Assembly: GCA_030840665.1 (NCBI GenBank)
Contig: JAVEEB010000227.1
Location: 1-11,872 of the forward strand
DNA length: 11,872 bases
From: Frankiaceae bacterium
GTDB taxonomy: Bacteria; Actinomycetota; Actinomycetes; JAVEEB01
Direction: 5' to 3'
The notes below the pieces were generated by a model. The model was not told the origin of the DNA, made no database searches, and saw nothing but the letters and a program-made list of their open reading frames with translations. The position numbers were made by a program, and so were the translations under genes. How positions within the stretch are numbered: the first letter of the stretch is position 1; every line of letters starts with the position of its first letter. Positions 1-8,223 of the stretch are shown one piece after another.

Positions 1-2290
<2,290 letters not shown>

Positions 2291-2336
2291 GGCGTCTTAC
2301 TCCTGATGTCGATCGAGGGGTGGGCAAACGCCTCGG

Positions 2337-2365
2337 AGTCTACCGGCCGCCGCGCTGCTGCCGAA
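2337..2365 (-). promoter_or_regulatory. Candidate lysC-asd promoter
   Basis: On the minus strand a -10-like TAGACT (2342-2337) lies 17 bases downstream of a weak -35-like TTCGGC (2365-2360). This would give a leader of about 40 nt before the GTG at 2290. The same TAGACT hexamer precedes the SRP RNA in this window. It is supported only by motif and spacing. Confidence 0.4.
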
Positions 2366-2411
2366 GCCGGTTTACCTCGGCGCTGCGGCCCGCCGTGCCA
2401 GGATGGCCGAT

Positions 2412-3227
2412 ATGTCGTATCTGACGCGCGTGAACGCCGTCCCGATCTTCGCCGCCGTCGCCGCCTGCGCCCTCGCGGCCGGCTGCACGAGCGCCGCGCC
2501 CGCAGCCGTTGCGGGGACACCGGTGACCAGCGCCGCCAGCTCACCGACCACGTCCGCCCCGTCACCCACGCCGGGCTTGGGCACGCCAACCTCGGCGACG
2601 GCCACGCCGACCCCGACCCCGACCCCGACGGTCGCGACGACAGCTGCCACCGGTACGGCCGAGGCGCGGCTGGCCGCGCTCGCCGCCAAGGCCCCTGCGG
2701 CCATGTCCGCGACGTACGAGCTCATGGCGTCGGGCTCCACGACGGCGGCGCACGTGACCATCGACGTATTGCCCGCCGGCTACCGCGTGAGCGTCACCCG
2801 CAAGGGCGCCACCGCCGTCCTCATCGTGCGGCGGGGCGCGGACAGCGTCTCGTGCTCCTCGGGCAAGTGCTTCACGGTCGCGACCAACGGGGACGGGGTG
2901 CCCAGCGCGTTCGACCCGCAGGTGCAGCACCTGATCACCGAGAACCTCGCGATCTTCGCGACCTCCCCTGACGAGTTGACCGTCACCGCCGCACCCGCCC
3001 TGGGCGCTGCCACGTGTTTCGCGGTGAAGCCGTCCGGCACGGGCCCGACTCCGGTGGTCGCCGGTCACTACTGCCTCGACGACGCGGGCCACGTGGTGGC
3101 CGCCACCTATCCGACGGGCACGCTCTCGCTGATCTCCGTTAATCGCGATCCGGCCGCCTCGGTGCTCACACCCCCGTCACAGCCCAGCCCGATCGTCACG
3201 ACCAGCCCGCCGCAGCCCATCGACTGA
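2412..3227 (+). CDS. Lipoprotein of unknown function with Thr/Pro linker
   Basis: 271-residue exported lipoprotein. I chose ATG 2412 over the in-frame ATG 2403 because AGGA at 2400-2403 is then eight bases upstream, whereas the upstream ATG overlaps that site. A short N-region with Arg7 and a hydrophobic stretch lead to the lipobox LAAGC with lipidated Cys25. A disordered Ser/Thr/Pro linker (about residues 30-75, ending in a PTPTPTPT run) then separates the membrane anchor from a domain of roughly 190 residues. That domain has alternating strands (HVTIDV, YRVSV, AVLIVRRG) and four cysteines (in SVSC, SGKC, ATCF and HYC) that could form two disulfides. The fold may be of the half-barrel LppX/LolA sort, but this is a guess from strand pattern. 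It is transcribed away from lysC and converges on recR. I do not recognise a specific family. Confidence 0.85.
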   Translation: MSYLTRVNAVPIFAAVAACALAAGCTSAAPAAVAGTPVTSAASSPTTSAPSPTPGLGTPTSATATPTPTPTPTVATTAATGTAEARLAALAAKAPAAMSATYELMASGSTTAAHVTIDVLPAGYRVSVTRKGATAVLIVRRGADSVSCSSGKCFTVATNGDGVPSAFDPQVQHLITENLAIFATSPDELTVTAAPALGAATCFAVKPSGTGPTPVVAGHYCLDDAGHVVAATYPTGTLSLISVNRDPAASVLTPPSQPSPIVTTSPPQPID

Positions 3228-3258
3228 CTCGTCACGTGTGGCAATCGGGCAGGTGGCG

Positions 3259-3858
3259 CTAGGCCTCGAGCACCCGCCGGCCCTCGAAGGCACGACCCAG
3301 GGTGACCTCGTCCGCGTACTCGAGGTCGCCGCCCACGGGCAGCCCGCTCGCCAGCCGGCTGATGTTGAGGCCCATCCCCTTGAGCAGCCGCGCCAGGTAC
3401 GTCGCCGTCGCCTCGCCCTCGAGGTTCGGGTCGGTCGCGAGGATGACCTCCACCACGACGCCGTCGACGAGCCGCGGCAGCAGCTCCTTGATGCGCAGGT
3501 CGTCCGGCCCGATGCCCTCGATGGGGCTGATCGCGCCGCCGAGAATGTGATAGCGGCCGCGGAACTCGCGCGTCTTCTCGATCGCGAGGACGTCCTTGGG
3601 CTCTTCGACGACGCAGATGATCGTGTTGTCCCGGCGCGGATCGGCGCAGATCCGGCACAGTTCGGCCTCGGCGACGTTGCCGCACGTCGTACAGAAACGG
3701 ACCTTGTCCTTGACCTCGGTGAGCACGTGGGCCAACCGCTTGACGTCGGTGGAGTCGGCCGCCAGGAGGTGGAACGCGATCCGCTGCGCGCTCTTGGGGC
3801 CGACGCCGGGGAGGCGGCCCAATTCGTCGATGAGGTCCTGAACGATGCCTTCGTACAT
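3259..3858 (-). CDS. recR: Recombination mediator protein RecR
   Basis: Works with RecO (and RecF) to load RecA on single-stranded DNA at gaps during recombinational repair. The 199-residue length is typical. A helix-hairpin-helix ([17 protein letters not shown], 13-29) is followed by a four-cysteine zinc finger (Cys56, Cys59, Cys68, Cys71). A Toprim domain covers about residues 79-175, with VVEEPKDV (83-90) and [12 protein letters not shown] (141-152). The ATG at 3858 is nine bases after the ybaB stop, the usual ybaB-recR operon; its own ribosome-binding site is weak (AAGG-like, overlapping the ybaB stop), so coupling to ybaB is likely. It ends 31 bp from the convergent lipoprotein gene, with no clear terminator between. 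Confidence 0.98.
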   Translation of the reverse strand: MYEGIVQDLIDELGRLPGVGPKSAQRIAFHLLAADSTDVKRLAHVLTEVKDKVRFCTTCGNVAEAELCRICADPRRDNTIICVVEEPKDVLAIEKTREFRGRYHILGGAISPIEGIGPDDLRIKELLPRLVDGVVVEVILATDPNLEGEATATYLARLLKGMGLNISRLASGLPVGGDLEYADEVTLGRAFEGRRVLEA

Positions 3859-3867
3859 GCCGGGGCC

Positions 3868-4212
3868 TTAGAAGCCCGGCAGCCCGAGGCCGCCGCCCAT
3901 GCCGCCGAGGCCCGACGTCAGCGGCCCCATCGTGTCGGCCGAGAGCTCGTCGGCGACGCGCGCCGCGTCCCGGAAGGCGACGACAAGTAGGTCCTGCAGG
4001 GTCTCGACATCGGCGGGATCGACGACGGACGGGTCGATCGTGATCGATTCCAGGACCTTGGCGCCGGTCAGGGTCACCGTCACGAGACCGCCCGCCGCCT
4101 GACCGGTGACGGTCGCCGCCGCCAGCTCTTCCTGCGCCGCAGCGAGCTCTCGTTGCATCTTCTGCGCCTGCTTCATCAGTTGCTGCAGGTTGGGCTGACC
4201 ACCGGGCTTCAC
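3868..4212 (-). CDS. ybaB: YbaB/EbfC family nucleoid-associated protein
   Basis: Small DNA-binding, nucleoid-associated protein that forms dimers; commonly encoded between dnaX and recR. 114 residues. The N-terminal helix (LQQLMKQAQKMQRELAAAQEEL, about 9-30) is the coiled-coil arm. The following strands (GLVTVTLTGAKVLESITIDP) and the LQDLLVVAFRDA helix are the family core, and the tail is Gly/Met-rich. The start is GTG at 4212-4210, with GAGGAG on the minus strand six bases upstream; an ATG five bases further upstream is out of frame and closes after two codons. Unusually, the gene immediately upstream in this operon context is not dnaX: a head-on plus-strand gene and about 440 bp of non-coding DNA intervene. 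A separate promoter is therefore required for ybaB-recR. Confidence 0.95.
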   Translation of the reverse strand: MKPGGQPNLQQLMKQAQKMQRELAAAQEELAAATVTGQAAGGLVTVTLTGAKVLESITIDPSVVDPADVETLQDLLVVAFRDAARVADELSADTMGPLTSGLGGMGGGLGLPGF

Positions 4213-4352
4213 CGCATGCTCCTCGTGCCGTCGATGCGGTCAGCGTACGTCGACCCGGCGGGGCCGGCCGGTTCCGACACCGGAGCTCGCCCCCGGGGGT
4301 CGGGGCTACACCCAGCGGGGGGCCTGACGCTCCCCCGCTCGGCGTAGGACAA

Positions 4353-4463
4353 ATGCGCCGACCGGCCGCGCAGCACGCCACGTGCACCGCCGATACCCCT
4401 TCCATGGACGAAACGTCCATGACCGTGGTCCTCGCACCACCCGCACACGACGGCGACGGCTGA
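4353..4463 (+). CDS. Possible small ORF (36 aa)
   Basis: ATG at 4353 opens a 36-residue frame, beginning MRRPAAQHATC and ending in PPAHDGDG, with TGA at 4461. Its start context GGACAAATGCG is identical over 11 bases to that of the gene at 4653. The spacing from the AGGA to the ATG is short (three bases). The 19-bp palindrome lies inside it, and nothing in the peptide suggests a membrane segment or a known family. It may be a leader peptide, a relic of duplicated start-site DNA, or chance. Confidence 0.15.
   Translation: MRRPAAQHATCTADTPSMDETSMTVVLAPPAHDGDG
4403..4421. promoter_or_regulatory. 19-bp perfect inverted repeat, operator candidate
   Basis: CATGGACG-AAA-CGTCCATG: two 8-bp arms around a 3-bp centre. 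It lies 191 bp upstream of ybaB and 232 bp upstream of the plus-strand gene at 4653. The size and symmetry fit a site for a dimeric helix-turn-helix repressor. A minus-strand promoter with -35-like TGGACG and -10-like TATCGG could overlap it, but that match is weak. As RNA it would form an 8-bp hairpin with a loop of three. Confidence 0.45.
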
Positions 4464-4467
4464 GCGA

Positions 4468-4491
4468 TCGCGGCTCCCACGGGAGACGCGA
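4468..4491 (+). other. Hairpin in the leader of the Thr-Ala gene
   Basis: TCGCG (4468-4472) pairs with CGCGA (4487-4491), and inside it CTCC (4474-4477) pairs with GGAG (4482-4485) around the loop CACG, with one G/A mismatch between the two helices. Together with the hairpin at 4517-4543 it makes the DNA upstream of 4653 strongly structured if transcribed. No U-tract follows. Confidence 0.4.
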
Positions 4492-4516
4492 CGCCTCACG
4501 ACCGCGCCGCCGACAC

Positions 4517-4564
4517 TGCCCCGGGCGCATCCCGCCTGGGGCATTGTCATGCGCGGCTCAGGCC
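4517..4564. repeat. Upstream copy of imperfect direct repeat (hairpin plus GGCTCAGGCC)
   Basis: The hairpin has arms TGCCCCGGGCG (4517-4527) and CGCCTGGGGCA (4533-4543), pairing over 11 bp with one G-U on the plus strand, around a 5-nt loop. It is followed by CATG (4548-4551) and GGCTCAGGCC (4555-4564). The same order of blocks, TGCCCCGGGCGC, GGGGCAT, three bases, CATG, GGCTCAGGCC, recurs at 5446-5500 on the far side of the 258-aa gene. The two copies differ by a 1-nt loop indel and a 6-nt indel before the last block. Confidence 0.7.
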
Positions 4565-4652
4565 TGTTTCCGTAGTCGCGCAAACACGGCTTGTAACGGA
4601 TCGTGGCCGGATTCGATGACTTGTCCGACGTACCGAATTCTCTGGAGGACAA

Positions 4653-5429
4653 ATGCGGGTTTCTACCGCCGTGCGCGATCGCGCCAGCAAGATCAGCACC
4701 GCCGCCAAGGCCGGCGTGGTGACAGCCGCGCTCGTCGCGAGCGTCTCGACCGGCTCGGTGCTCGCCTTCGGCAGCGCTGACAAGGGCCACGGATCTGACG
4801 GCAAGACCGTCTCGACGTCCGCATCGGCCACCAAGACCGAGGCCAAGGTTGATGAGTCCAAGCTCAGCCCGACGCTGCGCAAGCAGGTCCGTGACCTTCG
4901 GCACCGCCAGGAGAAAGCCCTCCGTCAGCTGCGCCACGCGCAGGACCGGGCGCGCGCTGAGCTCCGCAAGAAGCAGGCTGCCGCCGAGAAGGCGCTCGCC
5001 AAGACCTGCAAGCCATCTGAGCACCCCAGCGCTACGGCAACTGCCACCACGACCTTGACCGCCACGGCAACGGCTACCGCCACGGCCACGGCCACGGCGA
5101 CCGAGACGCCGACGGCAACTGCCACCCCCACGCCGACCGTGACCCCGACGCCTACGCCGACGGTGACCATCACTGCCGTACCGACCTGCATGGACAAGGT
5201 GCACGCCCTCAAGGTGGCTGACCAGGCCGCCATGAAGGCCCTCCTCGCCGAGCAGCGGGCAGCAGTAGCGAAGCTGAAGACCGAACAGGCCGCTGCCATC
5301 AAGGCCCTCATCGCAGCGTGGCGTGCCGCGCACCACGAGCCGACCGTGACCCCGACGGCTACGGCAACTGCCACCAGCACGGCGACGGCTACCGCGACCG
5401 CGACCGCTACGGCGACCGCGGCGCACTAG
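4653..5429 (+). CDS. Exported coiled-coil protein with Thr-Ala repeats, function unknown
   Basis: 258 residues. ATG 4653 has GGAGG four bases upstream. The N-terminus (several Arg/Lys, then GVVTAALVASVSTGSVLA, about 21-38) looks like a Sec signal peptide with cleavage near VLA-FG. Order after that: a Ser/Thr/Lys-rich spacer; a charged helix likely to form a coiled coil (about 70-118, rich in Arg, Gln, Glu, Lys) ending at Cys119; a Thr-Ala then Thr-Pro linker (about 126-175); Cys179; a second Ala/Lys/Glu helix (180-226); and a Thr-Ala tail. The two lone cysteines bracket the linker and could form a disulfide that folds the two helices into a hairpin. I recognise no family. It lies head-on between dnaX and ybaB, flanked by direct repeats. 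A 423-codon minus-strand frame over it is an artefact of the repetitive GC-rich codons. Confidence 0.85.
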   Translation: MRVSTAVRDRASKISTAAKAGVVTAALVASVSTGSVLAFGSADKGHGSDGKTVSTSASATKTEAKVDESKLSPTLRKQVRDLRHRQEKALRQLRHAQDRARAELRKKQAAAEKALAKTCKPSEHPSATATATTTLTATATATATATATATETPTATATPTPTVTPTPTPTVTITAVPTCMDKVHALKVADQAAMKALLAEQRAAVAKLKTEQAAAIKALIAAWRAAHHEPTVTPTATATATSTATATATATATATAAH

Positions 5430-5442
5430 TCCCGCCGCACAA

Positions 5443-5476
5443 CGATGCCCCGGGCGCTTCGGCGACCGGGGCATCG
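5443..5476. terminator. Strong hairpin between the convergent Thr-Ala gene and dnaX
   Basis: CGATGCCCCGG (5443-5453) pairs perfectly with CCGGGGCATCG (5466-5476). The apex is a 3-bp CGC/GCG helix closed by a TTCG tetraloop, separated by a G/A mismatch. It starts 14 bases after the plus-strand stop and 45 bases beyond the dnaX stop, so it can serve both strands. There is no U-tract, as is common in high-GC actinobacteria. Confidence 0.75.
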
Positions 5477-5500
5477 GCATGTCCGGATCCGGCTCAGGCC
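5446..5500. repeat. Downstream copy of imperfect direct repeat
   Basis: Counterpart of 4517-4564: TGCCCCGGGCGC at 5446-5457, GGGGCAT at 5468-5474, CATG at 5478-5481 and GGCTCAGGCC at 5491-5500. The offset between copies is about 929 bp at the 5' end, and the 258-aa gene lies between them in the same orientation as the repeat. Confidence 0.7.
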
Positions 5501-5527
5501 AGCTCCGTCTTCGATCCGGCTCAGGCC
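5486..5527. repeat. 15-bp perfect direct repeat at the dnaX stop
   Basis: GATCCGGCTCAGGCC occurs at 5486-5500 and at 5513-5527, 12 bases apart. The second copy contains the dnaX stop (TGA, 5523-5521) and its last sense codons, so the end of dnaX is duplicated just downstream of itself. The core GGCTCAGGCC appears a third time at 4555-4564. Confidence 0.75.
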
Positions 5528-7476
5528 GTGTCGATCTCCGTGATCACCGTTGCGCCCAAGCTGCGGCTGAGAAGGGTGACGGCGTCGGACCCGCTGTCGT
5601 CGCGCACCTCTTCGTCGCGCGCGACGTCGACCCCTTCGTCGTACGAGGGGGGCGGCTCCGGCGCATCCACCTGGTCGGCGGGGACGCGAGGGGGCAGTTC
5701 GTTGCCGTTGCCGACACTCGTGATCTGCCAGTCCACACCGAGGACCTGGCGGAGTGATTCCTTGAGGATCTCCTCGTTGACGCCGCCCGCGAACTGCCGC
5801 CGGATGGGATCCGTCGAGAACTCGAGGGTCAGCGCGCGGCCGGTCACGGCGACCACCTGCGCGTACTGCGCGAGCAGCGCCCACGTCGTCCGCTTGCGGC
5901 CCTTGACGACCTCCAGCACGTCAGGCCAGACGCGTCGCAAGCCGGCGGCGTCGATGTCACCCGCGGCCGTCGAGGTGGTCGTCGGGCCATCGGCGTCGTT
6001 CGCGGCGGTCACGGCAGCGGCAGCACTGGCGGCTGCAACCGCCGCGGCCGCAGTCGCCTGGGCCTGCGGGTGATCGGGCGGCAGGACGACGATCGGCTCG
6101 TCGGGGACCGGCGCCGCCGTGGCCGGCCGGGAACCCGGCGATCCGTCACCTCCGCGGCTAGGTGTCGAGTCGCCCGGAGTCGACTCGCGGGGTGCCGCCT
6201 CTGGTGGAGCCGGTTGGCGGGGTGCTGGCTCTGGTTGAGCGGATTGGCGAGGAGCCGGGTCCCGCGGTGGGCTGGGGGCGACCGGGATCCTGGCGGCAGG
6301 TGCCGCCTCGCCGGCGATCGACAGGCGGCGCTCCAATCGATCGAGCCGCGCGAGAACCCCCGATTCGCCGACAGCCGCGGCAGGCAGCAGCAGCCGCGCG
6401 CAGATGAGCTCCAGCAGCAGCCGCGGCGCCGTCGCCCCGCGCATCTCGGTCAGCCCGAGCGCGAGGATGTCCGCCAGCCGTGACAGCTGCGCGGGACCGA
6501 GGCGCGCCGCCTGGGCGCTCATCCGCTCGACCTGGTCGACGGGACAGTCGATCAGGCCCTTGGCTGCGGCGTCGGGCACCGCGTTCAGAACGATCAGGTC
6601 GCGGACGCGCTCGAGCAGGTCGCCCGCGAAACGCCTCGGGTCGTGGCCGCCCTCGACCACGCGGTCAACGGTTTCGAAGAGGGCCGCGCCGTCGTCCGCC
6701 GAAAGGGCGTCGATCGTGTCGTCGAGGAGCGCGCTGTCGGTGAACCCCAGGAGGGCCACCGCCCGCGCGTACGTCAGCCCGCCGGCATCCACCCCGGAGA
6801 GCAACTGGTCCAGCACGGACAGGGCGTCTCGCACCGAGCCCCCGGACGCTCGGACCACAAGCGGCAGCACGAGCGGCTCGACGGTCACGCCCTCGCGGGC
6901 GCAGACCGTCGCCAGGTGATCGCGCAGCCGGTCGGGCGCGACGAGCCGGAAGGGGTAGTGATGCGTCCGCGACCGGATAGTGCCGATGACCTTCTCGGGC
7001 TCGGTCGTCGCGAACACGAACTTCAGGTGCGGCGGGGGCTCCTCCACCAGTTTGAGCAAGGCGTTGAAGCCCTCGCGGGTCACCATGTGCGCTTCGTCGA
7101 TGATGTAGATCTTGAAACGGCTCGACACCGGCGAGAAGAAGGCGCGTTCCCGCAGGTCGCGGGCGTCGTCCACGCCGCCGTGCGACGCCGCGTCGATCTC
7201 GATCACGTCGAGGCCGCCCGGGCCGCCGGGCGCCAGCGCGACGCAGGAATCACAGACGCCGCAGGGCTCGGGCGTCGGGCCCTTTTCGCAGTTCAGGGAT
7301 CGCGCCAGGATCCGCGCCGACGAGGTCTTGCCACACCCGCGGGGGCCGCTGAACAGGTACGCGTGGTGCACCTTGACGTTGAGCAGCGCCTGCGCGAGCG
7401 GCGTGGTCACGTGCTCCTGGCCGATGACCTCCGCGAACGTGGCGGGGCGGTACTTCCGGTAGAGCGCAAGGCTCAT
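5521..7476 (-). CDS. dnaX: DNA polymerase III subunit gamma/tau
   Basis: Clamp-loader ATPase that loads the beta sliding clamp and, through its C-terminal part, organises the replisome. 651 residues. N-terminal AAA+ module: MSLALYRKYRPATF start, Walker A GPRGCGKT (44-51), zinc-binding cysteines Cys63, Cys72, Cys75 and Cys78, Walker B IIDEAH (125-130), sensor ATTEP (156-160), and SRT (169-171) in place of the SRC arginine-finger motif, as in other actinobacterial copies as far as I recall. The collar region runs to about 370, then comes a Pro/Ala/Arg-rich linker with repeated PAPRQ-like units and an Ala tract. A folded C-terminal domain (from about RRVWPDVLEVVKGRKR) ends in GATVITEIDTA. I see no slippery sequence for a gamma-producing frameshift. 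The ATG at 7476 has only a distant AAAGG. Confidence 0.98.
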   Translation of the reverse strand: MSLALYRKYRPATFAEVIGQEHVTTPLAQALLNVKVHHAYLFSGPRGCGKTSSARILARSLNCEKGPTPEPCGVCDSCVALAPGGPGGLDVIEIDAASHGGVDDARDLRERAFFSPVSSRFKIYIIDEAHMVTREGFNALLKLVEEPPPHLKFVFATTEPEKVIGTIRSRTHHYPFRLVAPDRLRDHLATVCAREGVTVEPLVLPLVVRASGGSVRDALSVLDQLLSGVDAGGLTYARAVALLGFTDSALLDDTIDALSADDGAALFETVDRVVEGGHDPRRFAGDLLERVRDLIVLNAVPDAAAKGLIDCPVDQVERMSAQAARLGPAQLSRLADILALGLTEMRGATAPRLLLELICARLLLPAAAVGESGVLARLDRLERRLSIAGEAAPAARIPVAPSPPRDPAPRQSAQPEPAPRQPAPPEAAPRESTPGDSTPSRGGDGSPGSRPATAAPVPDEPIVVLPPDHPQAQATAAAAVAAASAAAAVTAANDADGPTTTSTAAGDIDAAGLRRVWPDVLEVVKGRKRTTWALLAQYAQVVAVTGRALTLEFSTDPIRRQFAGGVNEEILKESLRQVLGVDWQITSVGNGNELPPRVPADQVDAPEPPPSYDEGVDVARDEEVRDDSGSDAVTLLSRSLGATVITEIDTA

Positions 7477-7514
7477 GGGACGTCAGCGCCTTTCGGGTCA
7501 TCGTGGGCGCGCCC

Positions 7515-7545
7515 AGCGTACGTGAAGGCGCCGACCGGCCGTCAA
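7515..7545 (-). promoter_or_regulatory. Candidate dnaX promoter
   Basis: On the minus strand TTGACG (7545-7540) is followed after 19 bases by TACGCT (7520-7515), about 40 bases before the dnaX start. The -35 match is good; the spacing is two bases longer than ideal. A promoter is expected here because a terminator closes the upstream gene. Confidence 0.4.
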
Positions 7546-7549
7546 CGCG

Positions 7550-7584
7550 CGAAGGCCGCACCCCCGTCAGGGGCGCGGCCTTCG
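7550..7584 (-). terminator. Terminator of the YceI-family gene
   Basis: CGAAGGCCGC plus CCCC (7550-7564) faces GGGG plus GCGGCCTTCG (7570-7584) around a 5-nt loop. On the minus strand the one irregular position is a G-U pair, giving a continuous 15-bp helix; on the plus strand it is an A/C mismatch. This strand bias and its place 22 bases after the TAA at 7607 assign it to the YceI-family gene and separate that gene from dnaX. Confidence 0.75.
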
Positions 7585-7606
7585 TTGCAGCACTTCGTAC
7601 GACGTA

Positions 7607-8194
7607 TTACTCGGCCGCAGGCTTGGTCTTGATCGCGGCGATCTCGAACTCGAGGGTGACCTTCTCGCTGACGAGCACGCCGCCTGCCTCGAGGGCCGTG
7701 TTCCAGTTGACGCCCCAGTCGAGGCGGTTGATGGTGACGGAGCCTTCGAAGCCCGCGCGCTCGTTGCCCCACGGGTCGATGACCGAGCCGGTGTACTCGA
7801 ACGGGATCGACACGGGCTTGGTGACGCCCTTGATCGTGAGGTCGCCGGTGAGGGTGAACTCGGTGCCGCTCGTCTGGTTGACGGCCGTGCTCACGAAGGT
7901 GATCTCCGGGTGGTTGTCCATGTCGAAGAAGTCGTTGCTCTTGAGGTGGTCGTCGCGCATCTGGTTGCGCGTGTCGATGCTCTTCGCCTGGATCGTGACG
8001 GTGGCCTTCGACGCGGCGGGGTTCTCGACGTCGATGTGCAGCGTGCCGTCGAACTCGGTAAAGGCGCCGCGCACCTTGGCGATCATTGCGTGGCGAGCGG
8101 CGAAGCCGACACGGCTGTGGGCGGTGTCGAACGTGTAGTCACCCGACAGTGCCGCGGTGATGGCGCCAGTGCTTGGCGTGAGCAGTTCAGTCAT
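7607..8194 (-). CDS. YceI family protein
   Basis: 195-residue protein of the YceI lipocalin-like beta-barrel family, whose members bind isoprenoid or other long hydrophobic ligands. Family hallmarks: the opening DYTFDTAHSRVGFAARHAMI, the central HLKSNDFFDMDNHPEITFVS, then LTGDLTIKGVTKPVSIPFEY and the closing VTINRLDWGVNWNTALEAGG. No signal peptide is visible, unlike the periplasmic E. coli protein, so this one is probably cytosolic, as is usual for actinobacterial members. The ATG at 8194 has GGAGG seven bases upstream. It is monocistronic: a terminator follows at 7584-7550 and an operator-like region precedes it. The exact ligand and role cannot be inferred. Confidence 0.93.
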   Translation of the reverse strand: MTELLTPSTGAITAALSGDYTFDTAHSRVGFAARHAMIAKVRGAFTEFDGTLHIDVENPAASKATVTIQAKSIDTRNQMRDDHLKSNDFFDMDNHPEITFVSTAVNQTSGTEFTLTGDLTIKGVTKPVSIPFEYTGSVIDPWGNERAGFEGSVTINRLDWGVNWNTALEAGGVLVSEKVTLEFEIAAIKTKPAAE

Positions 8195-8223
8195 GACATG
8201 ACCTCCGGGTCAATGGTGGATGA

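Larger units (their letters stand above)
4213..4652. other. Intergenic region between ybaB and the Thr-Ala coiled-coil gene
   Basis: 440 bp without a confident gene. It must hold a ybaB promoter on the minus strand and the promoter of the plus-strand gene at 4653. Visible items, listed separately where strong: a GC-rich block with a CCCCCGGGGG palindrome near 4288; a 36-codon ORF at 4353-4463; the 19-bp palindrome at 4403-4421; a hairpin at 4468-4491; the repeat-associated hairpin at 4517-4543; and GGCTCAGGCC at 4555-4564. The 11-mer GGACAAATGCG occurs at 4347-4357 and again over the start codon of the downstream gene at 4647-4657. No clear sigma-70 type -35/-10 pair stands out on either strand. 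Confidence 0.6.

Noticed and set aside
3107..4480. 457-codon minus-strand open frame across recR and ybaB
   Set aside because: It lies in another frame of the same strand, and its product is Arg/Pro-rich with no domain, while recR and ybaB are unmistakable.
4440..4650. Leader of the 4653 gene considered as a c-di-AMP (ydaO) or other known riboswitch
   Set aside because: Hairpins are present, but I could not find the conserved core of ydaO or of other classes I know; it is left as an unassigned structured leader.
5016..5429. GCCACG/ACGGCN-type hexamer repeats considered as a CRISPR-like or satellite array
   Set aside because: Repeats are codon-phased, degenerate at third positions and without spacers; they simply encode Thr-Ala/Thr-Pro runs.
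4209..5480. 423-codon minus-strand open frame over the Thr-Ala gene and its leader
   Set aside because: Its product is Arg/Gly-rich low complexity, it overlaps the ybaB start, and it has no good start signal; the plus-strand frame has a ribosome-binding site, signal peptide and amphipathic helices.
6180..6300. Imperfect repeats in the dnaX linker considered as a frameshift site or recombination scar
   Set aside because: They encode the Pro/Ala/Arg-rich linker in frame; no slippery heptamer or frame disruption is seen.
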